Shown: positions 17,141 through 25,477 of the stretch, piece by piece
How the letters are laid out: each line of letters opens with the position of its first letter
Numbering within the stretch: the first letter of the stretch is position 1
Notes under the pieces: model-generated
Told to the model about the DNA's origin: nothing
Database searches by the model: none
The model's input: the letters and a program-made list of their open reading frames with translations, nothing else
From: DASWJZ01 sp963761005
Lineage (GTDB): Bacteria; Pseudomonadota; Alphaproteobacteria; Rhizobiales; Afifellaceae
Direction of reading: 5' to 3'
DNA length: 64,000 bases
Assembly (NCBI GenBank): GCA_963761005.1
Contig: CAVXFK010000027.1
Span: 558,001-622,000 of the forward strand
Made by a program: the position numbers and the translations under genes

Positions 17141-19153
17141 TCAGATCGCCACCTGGGCGCCAATCTCGACTACTCGGCTAGTCGGAATCTTGAAATAGCC
17201 AGTCGCGTCGCTCGCGTTGGAGGCGAGGGCGATGAATAGCTTGGCCTGCCAGCGCCACATCTCGGATTTTGCGGCGAGCTTGAGCGATCGCCGAGACAGG
17301 TAGAACGACGTCGCCATGATGTCGAACTGCCATTCCGACTTGCGGGCTACGGCAAGCGCACGGGGAATGTTCGGCACGTCCATGAACCCGTAGCGCAGCA
17401 CGAGCCGCAGGAAGTTTTCCGCCAGCGGCTCGATCCGAGCGCGCTCAGCCTCCGGGACGTGCGGTGTCTCCGCATATTCGACCGTGACAATGACGTTGCG
17501 CTCATGCAGCACCTTGTTGTGCTTCAAATTGTGCAATAGCGCGGTCGGCGCGTAGTCGGCGTCGCCGGTCAGAAAAACGGCGGTGCCGGGTTCGTGATGC
17601 GGCGGCGATCGCTCCAGCATCTCGATCAACGCGGTCAGCGGCGTTTGCAGTTTGGTTGTCTTGGCTGCCAGAACCGCGGTTCCGCGCCGCCACGTGTACA
17701 TCGTCATCACCATGGCCGATCCGAGCAGGAGCGGCATCCATCCGCCTTCGGCGACCTTCAGGAGGTTGGCGCCGAGGAAGGTAGTGTCGAGCGCGATAAA
17801 AGGCGCGACCAGGCAGCCCGCGGCGACCGCCGACCAGTTCCAGACCTTCCAAATGACAACGAAGGCCAGCATCGTCGTTACGACCATGGTCCCGGTGACG
17901 GCGATGCCATAGGCGGAGGCGAGGGCGTCGGACGAGCGGAACATGAAGACGAGAAACAGCACGCCGACCAGCAACAGCGCGTTCACGCGCGGCATGAAGA
18001 TCTGGCCGACCAGCGCCTCCGATGTGTGCCGGATCTCAAGCCGCGGCAGGAGCCCGAGCTGGATCGCCTGTTGCGTCATCGAGTAGGCGCCCGTGATCAC
18101 GGCCTGGCTAGCGATCACGGTCGCGGCCGTAGCCATGACGACCATCGGTATCAGAGCCCATTGCGGGTAGAGCAGGAAGAACGGATTTTCGACTGCCCCC
18201 GGGTCATTCAAGATCAGGGCGCCTTGGCCGAGGTAGTTGATGGTGAGCGCCGGTAGCGCGACGAAGAGCCAGGCGGTACGGATCGGTCCGCGTCCGAAGT
18301 GGCCGAGGTCGGCATAGAGTGCCTCCGAGCCGGTCACTACCAGAAACACGGCGCCGAGCGTGAGCAGGCCGATGATCCCGTGGTGGATCAGGAACGTCAC
18401 GCCATAGAGTGGATTGAACGCAAGGAGCACGGCAGGCGCCTGTCCGATGTGCCAGATTCCGGCGAGCGCCAGCGCGACGAACCATACGAGCGTGATCGGC
18501 CCGAAGAAGGAAGCGACGCGCGCGGTGCCGTATGGCTGCACCGAGAACAGCCCGAGCAGGATCGCCGCCGTGATCGGGACGACGTAGGGCTCAAAGGTCG
18601 GCGTGATCGTCTTGATGCCTTCGATCGCCGACAGCACCGAGAGCGAAGGCGTGATGATGGCGTCGCCGTAGAAAAGACCGCCGCTGATGATGCCGAGCAG
18701 GACGATCAGGGGCACGCGCCCGTTCATGGCGCGATTGGCGAGCGCCATGAGGGCGAGCGTCCCGCCTTCGCCATTGTTGTCAGCGCGCAGCAGGACGATG
18801 ACGTATTTCAACGTGACGACGATGACGAGCGCCCAGATGATCAGCGACAGAATGCCCAAGACGGCGGCGTAGCCTGCGGGGCGATCCGGACCGACGGCCG
18901 CAAGCACCGATTCTCGCACGGCGTAGAGCGGGCTCGTGCCGATGTCGCCATAGACGACACCGATGGCGCCGAGGGTCAGATTCCCAAAGCCCGCCTGGGG
19001 GCCGCCTGCCGCGGTCTGGGCGGGGGCCCGCGGCAGACCGGTGACGCGCGATTCAGCCCGACCTTGGGCAAGGACTGGAGACTGCAGCACGGCGCGGCTC
19101 CTGCGAAAGCGGTCGTGTGTAACCGCGCGCCGGAAGATGGGACCGAGCGTCAT
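17141..19153 (-). CDS. kup: Kup-type potassium uptake permease
   Basis: Up to 670 residues with twelve hydrophobic segments and the Kup signature GVVYGDIGTSPLYAVRE, followed by LLRADNNGEGGTLALMAL and a cytoplasmic C-terminal domain. Kup imports K+ with protons under low-K+ or acidic conditions. The N-terminus is uncertain: the ATG at 19153 gives a basic leader, while a GTG at 19090 would give 649 residues, closer to typical length. It is divergent from a KdpD-like kinase and KdpE, the usual K+-sensing pair. This suggests regulation by that pair, though no kdpFABC is present here. Confidence 0.92.
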   Translation of the reverse strand: MTLGPIFRRAVTHDRFRRSRAVLQSPVLAQGRAESRVTGLPRAPAQTAAGGPQAGFGNLTLGAIGVVYGDIGTSPLYAVRESVLAAVGPDRPAGYAAVLGILSLIIWALVIVVTLKYVIVLLRADNNGEGGTLALMALANRAMNGRVPLIVLLGIISGGLFYGDAIITPSLSVLSAIEGIKTITPTFEPYVVPITAAILLGLFSVQPYGTARVASFFGPITLVWFVALALAGIWHIGQAPAVLLAFNPLYGVTFLIHHGIIGLLTLGAVFLVVTGSEALYADLGHFGRGPIRTAWLFVALPALTINYLGQGALILNDPGAVENPFFLLYPQWALIPMVVMATAATVIASQAVITGAYSMTQQAIQLGLLPRLEIRHTSEALVGQIFMPRVNALLLVGVLFLVFMFRSSDALASAYGIAVTGTMVVTTMLAFVVIWKVWNWSAVAAGCLVAPFIALDTTFLGANLLKVAEGGWMPLLLGSAMVMTMYTWRRGTAVLAAKTTKLQTPLTALIEMLERSPPHHEPGTAVFLTGDADYAPTALLHNLKHNKVLHERNVIVTVEYAETPHVPEAERARIEPLAENFLRLVLRYGFMDVPNIPRALAVARKSEWQFDIMATSFYLSRRSLKLAAKSEMWRWQAKLFIALASNASDATGYFKIPTSRVVEIGAQVAI

Positions 19154-19283
19154 AAAGAAACCAGAGCAACAGGAGGGCCGCGATATAGGAATGTCATAGG
19201 AATGGGCGGGTGATTACATAGATGAGGCGCCGCTTGCCTTGATCGGGAGGTTTGGTCGTGCCACCGCTTCGCCCGGCTGGCGG

Positions 19284-20831
19284 ATGACGAAGTACCCCAT
19301 GCTCACGCGTGACAAAGCCATTTCACGGAGCGCCCCCTTTGCCTTGGCGACATTGGAGATTGCGGGCGCGGTCGGCGTCGCCCTCGTTCTGTGGCCGTGG
19401 ATCGGTCTGGAAAACACCGACCTGGTGTTCCTCACCGCCATCGTCGGCGTCGCCGTCCGCTTGGGTCTATGGCCGTCACTCTTCGCCAGCGTCGTCGCGT
19501 CGCTCTGCTACAACTTCTTCTTCACGGCGCCGTACTACACGTTCACGATCGCGGAGCCGAAGAACGTCATCGCAGTGGTGTTCTTCACGATCGTCGCCAT
19601 CATCGTCTCGAACGTCGCCGCCCGTGCGCGCATCGAAGCTGATGCCGCCACGGCGCGGCTGCGCACGACCGAATTGCTCTACGCTTTTAGTCGCAAGCTC
19701 GCTGGCGTCGGCACGCTCGACGACGTGCTCTGGGCGGCGGCCTATCAAACCGCCTTGATGCTGGACATGCGGGTCGTGCTGCTCTTGCCCGAGAACGGCG
19801 CGATCGCGGTGAAGACGGGTTACCCGCCGGAGGATCGTCTGGAGGGGTCCGACCTCGCAGCCGCGGAGTGGGCGTGGAAAAACAGCCAGCCTGCGGGACG
19901 CGGCGCCGACGCCCTGCCGGGCGCCAAGCGACTGTTCCTGCCGATGCGGACCGGACGCGGCGCCATCGGCGTCCTCGGAATCGACGGCGAAAGGGCCGCT
20001 CCGTTGCTGAGTGCGGCCGAGCGGCGGCTGCTCGATGCGCTGGTCGACCAGAGCGCGCTCGCAATTGAGCGCGTCCACCTCGTCGCGGACATCGACAAGG
20101 TGAAGCGGAGCGTCGAGGCCGAGCACCTGCGTTCAGCGTTGCTGACTTCGATCTCGCACGACTTGAAGACGCCGCTCGCCGCGGTGCTCGGAGCTGCCGA
20201 AGCGCTGCGCGATCTCTCCGCCAAGCTGAGCGAGGATCAGAAGGCCGATCTCCTGACGACTATCATCGACGAGTTGGAACGGCTCAACCGCTTCATCGCC
20301 AACCTGCTCGATATGACGCGACTGGAGTCCGGCGCGGTCGCTCCGAACGCGGCGCTGCAGGACATCCACGAGATCGTCGGTAGCGTGTTGCGTCGCGCCG
20401 AGAAGATTCTCGCGTCGCATCAGGTCCAGCTTGATCTCGCCAGCGATCTTCCGATGCTTGAACTGGACGCGGTGTTGTTCGAGCAGGTCCTCTTCAACCT
20501 TCTTGACAATGCGGCGAAATACGCACCCGCGGGCACGACCGTCACGATCCGCACCCGGCGCGAGCGTGGCGCGGTGTCGCTGCAGATCATCGACGAAGGG
20601 GAGGGCGTTCCGGCCGGCGACATCGAGCGCATCTTCGACAAGTTTCACCGGGCGCAGAGGGGCGATCAGGTGCGCGCGGGAACGGGTCTCGGGCTGGCGA
20701 TTTCGCGCGGCTTCATCGAGGCGATGCACGGCACGATCACTGCGGCGAACCGAAGCGACCGCGCCGGCGCCGTGCTTACGCTTCGGCTGCCCGTCCCGGA
20801 GCAGCCCGAGCAGGCGGGCAAGGCGGCATGA
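19284..20831 (+). CDS. KdpD-like sensor kinase lacking KdpD/USP domains
   Basis: About 515 residues corresponding to the C-terminal half of KdpD. It has a DUF4118 membrane domain (LYNFFF-type motif: LCYNFFFTAPYYTFTIAEPK), a GAF-like region, the H-box SISHDLKTPL, the N-box NLLDNAAKYAP, and ATP-lid motifs DEGEGVPAGDIERIF and GTGLGLAIS. Full KdpD is about 900 residues and begins with an ATP-binding KdpD domain and a USP domain, both missing. The 130 bp upstream contain no remnant of them. The start could be ATG 19284, ATG 19299 or TTG 19239. It overlaps kdpE by 4 bp, so the pair is coupled. Confidence 0.85.
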   Translation: MTKYPMLTRDKAISRSAPFALATLEIAGAVGVALVLWPWIGLENTDLVFLTAIVGVAVRLGLWPSLFASVVASLCYNFFFTAPYYTFTIAEPKNVIAVVFFTIVAIIVSNVAARARIEADAATARLRTTELLYAFSRKLAGVGTLDDVLWAAAYQTALMLDMRVVLLLPENGAIAVKTGYPPEDRLEGSDLAAAEWAWKNSQPAGRGADALPGAKRLFLPMRTGRGAIGVLGIDGERAAPLLSAAERRLLDALVDQSALAIERVHLVADIDKVKRSVEAEHLRSALLTSISHDLKTPLAAVLGAAEALRDLSAKLSEDQKADLLTTIIDELERLNRFIANLLDMTRLESGAVAPNAALQDIHEIVGSVLRRAEKILASHQVQLDLASDLPMLELDAVLFEQVLFNLLDNAAKYAPAGTTVTIRTRRERGAVSLQIIDEGEGVPAGDIERIFDKFHRAQRGDQVRAGTGLGLAISRGFIEAMHGTITAANRSDRAGAVLTLRLPVPEQPEQAGKAA

Positions 20832-21517
20832 GCGCCGGGCGCCTCAAGATCCTCGTCATTGACGATGAGCCCCCGATCCGAAAGCTCTTGCGGATGGGAT
20901 TGGGCACCGAGGATTACGACATATTGGAAGCGCCGAACGGCAGGACCGCGCTGCAATTCCTGGCGCAAGATCCGGACCTGATCATCCTTGATCTCGGCCT
21001 GCCTGACATGCAGGGCCTCGAGCTCCTGCGCGATATCCGGGTGCGCAACGAAAGAGCTGCAATCGTTGTGCTGTCGAGCCGCGATGACGAAGTCGGCAAG
21101 GTCGAAGCGCTCGATCTCGGTGCCGACGACTACGTGACCAAGCCGTTCGGAATGAACGAGCTGCTCGCCCGCATGCGCGCGGCGCTCAGGCATCAACTGC
21201 ACGCGCAGGGAGAGCGGCCGATCTTTCGGGTGGGCGATTTGTCCGTCGACCTGGTCCGCCGCGTCGTCAAGGCAGGCGATCGGGAGGTGAAGCTGTCGCC
21301 CAAGGAGTACGATCTCCTGCGCATCCTGGTGCAGCACGCGGGCAAGGTTCTGACCCACAAGTTCCTGCTCGACAAGCTGTGGGACCAGACCACCGACGCG
21401 CAATATCTGCGGGTCTATGTCAGACAGCTCAGACAGAAGATCGAGAACGATCCGGAGCGGCCCGAATATGTGCTGACCGAGACGGGTATCGGCTATCGCT
21501 TCCGGGCACCGGATTGA
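20828..21517 (+). CDS. kdpE: KdpE-type response regulator
   Basis: A 229-residue OmpR/PhoB-type regulator. The receiver domain has acidic residues D12/D13, phospho-acceptor D55 (LIILDLGLPD), and the switch-region lysine in DYVTKPF. A winged-helix domain follows (VKLSPKEYDLLRILVQHAGK, LRVYVRQLRQKIE, LTETGIGYRF). It closely follows the KdpE pattern. It overlaps the upstream kinase gene (ATGA). In classical systems KdpE activates kdpFABC. Here the nearest potassium gene is the divergent kup. Confidence 0.9.
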   Translation: MSAGRLKILVIDDEPPIRKLLRMGLGTEDYDILEAPNGRTALQFLAQDPDLIILDLGLPDMQGLELLRDIRVRNERAAIVVLSSRDDEVGKVEALDLGADDYVTKPFGMNELLARMRAALRHQLHAQGERPIFRVGDLSVDLVRRVVKAGDREVKLSPKEYDLLRILVQHAGKVLTHKFLLDKLWDQTTDAQYLRVYVRQLRQKIENDPERPEYVLTETGIGYRFRAPD

Positions 21518-21699
21518 AGCTTTGCCGGAGCTTGCGAGTGGCCGTCCGCCACGCCAAGGCGGGCGAAGAGGATCGCGGACGGACGACGGCCATTTGTAGA
21601 TCACGCGGCCTGCACACATGCGTTCACGCGGCGCCGCGAACGCGGTGCTGATCGCCTGTCACTGCGGCCAACCAGAACCGGGCCGGGCGCGGCGAAACG

Positions 21700-21723
21700 C
21701 TCCTGACAGAAGGCTGTCAGGAG
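21700..21723. promoter_or_regulatory. 24-bp palindrome, copy 1, upstream of VOC gene
   Basis: Perfect inverted repeat CTCCTGACAG / CTGTCAGGAG with AAGG between, 42 bp before the VOC-gene ATG. An identical copy lies at 22855-22878 upstream of the WYL regulator gene, and identity continues for 4 more bases (GGGT). The size and placement fit a regulator operator, a hairpin in the leader RNA, or a mobile small repeat. The sequence alone does not decide between them. Confidence 0.6.
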
Positions 21724-21765
21724 GGGTGTGGGATGCTGTCTCCGTCGAGAAGAGGAGACACTCCG

Positions 21766-22134
21766 ATGTCCAAGTTCACACCTGCCAATGCCGCCGTGTG
21801 GTTCGAGATTCCGGTCACCGACATGAAGCGCGCGAAGGCATTCTACGAAGCCGTGCTCGAAACGGAGCTCAAGGAAGAGAACAGCGGCCCGAACCCGATG
21901 GCGATGTTCCCGGCCAAGGGCGACAGGCCGGTCGCCGGCCATCTCTATCCCGGCAAGCCGGCCGCCGGAAACGGAAACACTATCCACCTCGCTTCGCCGA
22001 CGCCGCTTGAGGCGGCGATGGACCGCGTCACGAAGAACGGCGGCAAGGTCGTGTCGCCGGTGGTGACGATCCCGGCCGGCCGCTTCGCCTATTGCCTTGA
22101 CCCCGACGGCAACAGCTTCGGTCTTTTCACCTGA
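21766..22134 (+). CDS. VOC-family (glyoxalase-like) protein
   Basis: A 122-residue vicinal-oxygen-chelate protein: VWFEIPVTDMKRAKAFYEAV at the start, and GRFAYCLDPDGNSFGLF at the end, the usual C-terminal metal-site strand. Members include glyoxalases, dioxygenases and resistance proteins. Nothing identifies the reaction here. The ATG at 21766 follows AGGAG at about 21752-21756. It has its own upstream palindrome, shared with the WYL regulator gene 1.3 kb away, so the regulator may control it. Confidence 0.85.
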   Translation: MSKFTPANAAVWFEIPVTDMKRAKAFYEAVLETELKEENSGPNPMAMFPAKGDRPVAGHLYPGKPAAGNGNTIHLASPTPLEAAMDRVTKNGGKVVSPVVTIPAGRFAYCLDPDGNSFGLFT

Positions 22135-22208
22135 CTTGTAGCAGCGCGCCGCGCCTGCCGCTCAACTTGACCGTGCCGGTGAACGGGACCCCCCGGGCGC
22201 CGGCACCT

Positions 22209-22709
22209 TCACGCCTCGGCAGGCTCGGTGACGCTTTGATCGCGCTCGAAGCCCTCATGCTGGAGCGTGATCGTCTCGATAGCTACGGCATTACCGTTTG
22301 CATCGAGCTCCGGTAGCGCCTGATATTCTGCGACCCAGCAGCGATAGACCTTGTAGGCAAGAACGACCGTGCCCTGCTCATTGAGCAGCCTGATCAGCAT
22401 GTCCTTGCGGAAGTTCTTGAGCGACATGGCGGCGTCGCCCTCCGGGCTGTAGGCGAGATCGGCCCAGTCCTCGAACGTCGTGTCGTGGGTGACGCCGCGC
22501 TCCAGCGTAATCGGATCGAAGTCGGTCGAGCCGGGTCCCTTGAGGAAACGGCTTGGGGCGCTGCCCTCGCGATAGAGCACGGTCCCGGTCTGGCGCTTCA
22601 ACGCGCTCACCTTCGAGACGCCGGGGACGACCTTCCCGTCGACGACGACCTGGAACTTGAAGCTCTTATAGGGATCGTGCCGATGCACGTTGACGGAGAA
22701 CGGGGGCAT
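22209..22709 (-). CDS. lone contractile-tail tube protein (gp19-like)
   Basis: A 166-residue protein with the conserved phage/contractile-injection tail-tube layout: DPYKSFKFQVVVDGKVVPGV at the N-terminus, GSTDFDPITLERGVTHDTTF in the middle, and ETITLQHEGFER at the end. T4 gp19-type proteins stack into the inner tube of phage tails and of extracellular contractile injection systems. No sheath, baseplate, AAA+ ATPase or other tail gene lies within the window, so this copy is an orphan. Codon use looks like that of neighbouring genes, so a recent prophage scar is not obvious. Confidence 0.82.
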   Translation of the reverse strand: MPPFSVNVHRHDPYKSFKFQVVVDGKVVPGVSKVSALKRQTGTVLYREGSAPSRFLKGPGSTDFDPITLERGVTHDTTFEDWADLAYSPEGDAAMSLKNFRKDMLIRLLNEQGTVVLAYKVYRCWVAEYQALPELDANGNAVAIETITLQHEGFERDQSVTEPAEA

Positions 22710-22854
22710 CTTTCATTCCCTCGCTGCGATCCGGTCGTTTTCCGACCGATCTGAAGGATGACAGATTCTGCAGGCCCAGCGCTGCGACGTTGATGTGAAG
22801 GTTGACGGTTCCGAAAACGGTGCCGTCTTGCCGGGCATTTGCAGGGCTGGCAGG

Positions 22855-22878
22855 CTCCTGACAGAAGGCTGTCAGGAG
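22855..22878. promoter_or_regulatory. 24-bp palindrome, copy 2, upstream of WYL regulator gene
   Basis: Same inverted repeat as at 21700-21723: CTCCTGACAG, AAGG, CTGTCAGGAG, then GGGT. It lies 151 bp before the WYL regulator start and 146 bp before the divergent tail-tube gene start, so it could serve either. The region 22879-23029 holds a short open frame without recognisable protein features. Confidence 0.6.
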
Positions 22879-23029
22879 GGGTATGTCATATTGAGCCTGC
22901 AAGAAGCTCCGCTGGAAGAATGATGAGCGAGACAAGCTTACGATCCCGTTCCACCTCTTGGTTCGAGATCGCTGTTTTCCAGAACCGAGACGAAACGCGC
23001 TTCGGCGTCTTCGCCGCGGCGTAGTAACG

Positions 23030-23737
23030 ATGCGCCGCGCCGACCGCCTCTTCCAGATCGTCCAGCACCTGAGAGGCGGCCGGCTCGTCACGGCGCGCAC
23101 GCTGTCGGAGCGGCTCGAAGTCTCCGAGCGCACCATCTACCGCGACGTCGCCGACCTGATGGCGTCCGGCGTGCCGATCGATGGCGAGGCCGGTGTCGGC
23201 TACATCCTGCGCTCCGGCTTCGATCTCCCTCCCTTGATGTTCACGCGCGAGGAGCTTGCCGCGCTGACGCTCGGCGCGCGCTTCGTGAAGGCCTGGGGTG
23301 GCGCGACGCTGGCGCTTGCCGCAGAGGAGGCGCTGGTCAAGATCGAGGCGGTGCTGCCGGATAAGGAGAAGCGCGTCGGCGCCGAGACGAGCCTCTTCGC
23401 GATCGGCGCCGGCCTTCCCGATTCCGTCAGGCGCGTGGTCGACCAACTCGACGTCGCGATCCGCGAGCGCCGCCGCGTTCATATCGTCTATGACGCGCTC
23501 GCCGGCGAGACGAGCGAGCGCGATCTCCGACCGCTCGGGCTTTATCATTGGGGCAAGGTGTGGACGCTTGCCGCCTGGTGCGAGCTTCGCACCGATTTCC
23601 GCAACTTCCGTGCCGACCGCATCACGGCGATCGCCGATTGCGGCGACAGCTTCCGCGACGAGCCGGGGCGGACGTTGCGTGACTTCCTGCGCCACATGTC
23701 GGAACGCGGACTGGCAGGCCCCGACGCGCGACCCTGA
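23030..23737 (+). CDS. YafY-type HTH/WYL transcriptional regulator
   Basis: A 235-residue regulator. The N-terminal HTH_11 helix-turn-helix reads RRADRLFQIVQHLRGGRLVT, then ARTLSERLEVSERTIYRDVA. A WYL domain follows, with GLYHWGKVWTLAAWCELRTD and FRNFRADRI. WYL domains often sense small ligands or nucleic acid, and many such regulators control adjacent VOC or SRPBCC genes. ATG 23030 was chosen because it starts the HTH directly (MRRADRLF). The 24-bp palindrome upstream is a natural candidate for its own operator. Confidence 0.87.
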   Translation: MRRADRLFQIVQHLRGGRLVTARTLSERLEVSERTIYRDVADLMASGVPIDGEAGVGYILRSGFDLPPLMFTREELAALTLGARFVKAWGGATLALAAEEALVKIEAVLPDKEKRVGAETSLFAIGAGLPDSVRRVVDQLDVAIRERRRVHIVYDALAGETSERDLRPLGLYHWGKVWTLAAWCELRTDFRNFRADRITAIADCGDSFRDEPGRTLRDFLRHMSERGLAGPDARP

Positions 23738-23784
23738 ACGGCTCGCACTCGCCAGGCGACCGCCGGTCCAATACGATTCGGATC

Positions 23785-24294
23785 GTGGGGAATACGATTC
23801 GCATCATCGGCATCGATCCCGGCTTGCGGCGCACCGGCTGGGGCGTCGTCGAATCTATTGGCTCGCGGCTTTCATTCATTGCCGCCGGTACGATCAAGCC
23901 GGATGAGCGCGCGCCGCTTGCCGTCCGCCTCTGCGCCATCCACGACCAGCTGGCTGAGACGCTTGCGGAATATGCGCCGGACGAGGCGGCGGTCGAGGCC
24001 ACCTTCGTCAATCGCGATGCGGCCGCCACCTTGAAGCTCGGCCAGGCGCGCGGCGTCGCCATGCTGGTGCCGGCGCGCGCCGGAATCGCGGTTGCGGAAT
24101 ACGCGCCGAACGCGGTGAAGAAGGCGGTGGTCGGCGCCGGGCACGCGGAGAAACAACAGATACGCATGATGGTCGCAGTGCTTCTGCCGCGCGCAAAATT
24201 CGACACCGACAATTCCGCCGACGCGCTCGCCGTCGCCATCTGCCATGCGCATCACAGAGGCGCCGCGGCGGTTCTGATGGAGTGGGCGAAGTAA
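23785..24294 (+). CDS. ruvC: Holliday junction resolvase RuvC
   Basis: A 169-residue endonuclease that cuts four-way DNA junctions. Catalytic acids are visible in IIGIDPGLRRTGWG (Asp11), EATFVNRDAAATLKLGQARG, and DNSADALAVAICHAHH. The start is GTG at 23785. It is the first gene of ruvC-ruvA-membrane gene-ruvB. The remaining genes follow at short spacing, consistent with one transcription unit for recombination repair. Confidence 0.93.
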   Translation: MGNTIRIIGIDPGLRRTGWGVVESIGSRLSFIAAGTIKPDERAPLAVRLCAIHDQLAETLAEYAPDEAAVEATFVNRDAAATLKLGQARGVAMLVPARAGIAVAEYAPNAVKKAVVGAGHAEKQQIRMMVAVLLPRAKFDTDNSADALAVAICHAHHRGAAAVLMEWAK

Positions 24295-24365
24295 CGCGCA
24301 CGATTGTGCTTGTTTCCGAATTGTTCTAGCGACTCACATGAGGGTGGGATGAGGATGCGCTGCCC

Positions 24366-24983
24366 ATGATCGGCAAGCTCACCGGCGTGATCAATTCCTT
24401 CGGCGAGGACTGGGTGATCCTCGACGTGAACGGGGTCGGCTATCTGGTGCATTGCTCGGCGAAGACGCTTGAAGCGCTGCCGTCGCGCGGCGAGGCGGCG
24501 CGGCTTTTCATCGAAACGCAGATCCGCGACGATCAGATCCGCCTGGTCGGCTTCAGGTCGGAGGTCGAGCGCGAGTGGTTCCGCCTGCTGCTGACGGTGC
24601 AGGGCGTCGGATCGCGCGTGGCGCTTTCCGTGCTCGGCGCCCTCAACGCTTCGGAGCTTGCTTCCGCCGTCGCGCTTCAGGACAAGGCGATGATCGCGCG
24701 CGCGCCGGGAGTCGGCCCGAAGGTCGCAGCGCGCATCGCAGCTGAGCTGAAGGATCGCGCGCCGGGCATCACCGGTGTCGACATGGGCGTGATCCGCCTG
24801 CAATCGGAGCTCGGCGACAAGGTTGCGCCGAAGCCGGCGTCGGAAGCGGTCTCCGCGCTTGTCAATCTCGGCTATGGACAGATGCAGGCCTCGGCCGCGA
24901 TCGCCGCGGCGATGCGTGAGGCGGGGGAGGGGGCCGAGACGGCACGGCTCATCCGACTTGGATTGAAGGAGCTTTCCCGGTGA
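24366..24983 (+). CDS. ruvA: Holliday junction branch migration protein RuvA
   Basis: A 205-residue junction-binding subunit. It has the N-terminal OB fold (MIGKLTGVINSFGEDWVILD, VNGVGYLVHCS), two helix-hairpin-helix motifs (LLTVQGVGSRVALSVL and RAPGVGPKVAARIAAELKDR), and a C-terminal RuvB-binding domain (SEAVSALVNLGYGQMQASAA). It forms tetramers on the junction and loads RuvB. Its stop overlaps the next ATG (TGATG). Confidence 0.93.
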   Translation: MIGKLTGVINSFGEDWVILDVNGVGYLVHCSAKTLEALPSRGEAARLFIETQIRDDQIRLVGFRSEVEREWFRLLLTVQGVGSRVALSVLGALNASELASAVALQDKAMIARAPGVGPKVAARIAAELKDRAPGITGVDMGVIRLQSELGDKVAPKPASEAVSALVNLGYGQMQASAAIAAAMREAGEGAETARLIRLGLKELSR

Positions 24984-25477
24984 TGGCAGAGGCTGACAGG
25001 CAAGCCGAACGCAGAGGGCTCGGCGACGGCACCGGCGCGATCATCATCGTGCTTGTCTATGCCCTTGTCGGTCCACTCGTCGGATATGTGCTCCTCATTC
25101 CGTTCGCCACGATCGCCGCTGCGCAGTTCAGCTCCGGCACGTTGATCGAAAGCCTCTATGCGGTGCTCTCCACGCTGCCCTTCGGCCTTCTTCTTTCCTA
25201 CGTCTTTGCCGGTGCGCTAGCACTTGCGACGGGAATTGCGATTGCGACCGTCGCATATCGGCGTGGGCTCGTGCCGGTACGAGTGGCTGTCGCGGCGCCA
25301 GCGGTCGTCTTCGTTGTCTTCACGGTGCTGCACCACTTTGTTCACATCGAGATACCCGGTACCGCAATTCTGCGCGGTGATGGACAGGGCGGCATGCTGT
25401 TCTGGCTGATCGTCTGCATCGCGTCGTCGCTGATTTGCTGGCTTCTCACCCTGCCGATCCAGAAGCGCGCTGCATGA
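24983..25477 (+). CDS. uncharacterised membrane protein between ruvA and ruvB
   Basis: About 164 residues with four predicted membrane helices (GAIIIVLVYALVGPLVGYVL, YAVLSTLPFGLLLSYVFAGA, VRVAVAAPAVVFVVFTVLHH, GMLFWLIVCIASSLICWLLT). It is coupled at both ends: its ATG overlaps the ruvA stop, and its stop overlaps the ruvB ATG. No known domain is recognised. Small membrane genes do occur between ruvA and ruvB in some Rhizobiales, but a role in recombination is not established. Confidence 0.75.
   Translation: MAEADRQAERRGLGDGTGAIIIVLVYALVGPLVGYVLLIPFATIAAAQFSSGTLIESLYAVLSTLPFGLLLSYVFAGALALATGIAIATVAYRRGLVPVRVAVAAPAVVFVVFTVLHHFVHIEIPGTAILRGDGQGGMLFWLIVCIASSLICWLLTLPIQKRAA

Noticed and set aside
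22921..23024. Short frame between the second palindrome and the WYL regulator gene
   Set aside because: Only about 34 codons, no good ribosome-binding site and no family resemblance. Treated as leader sequence.
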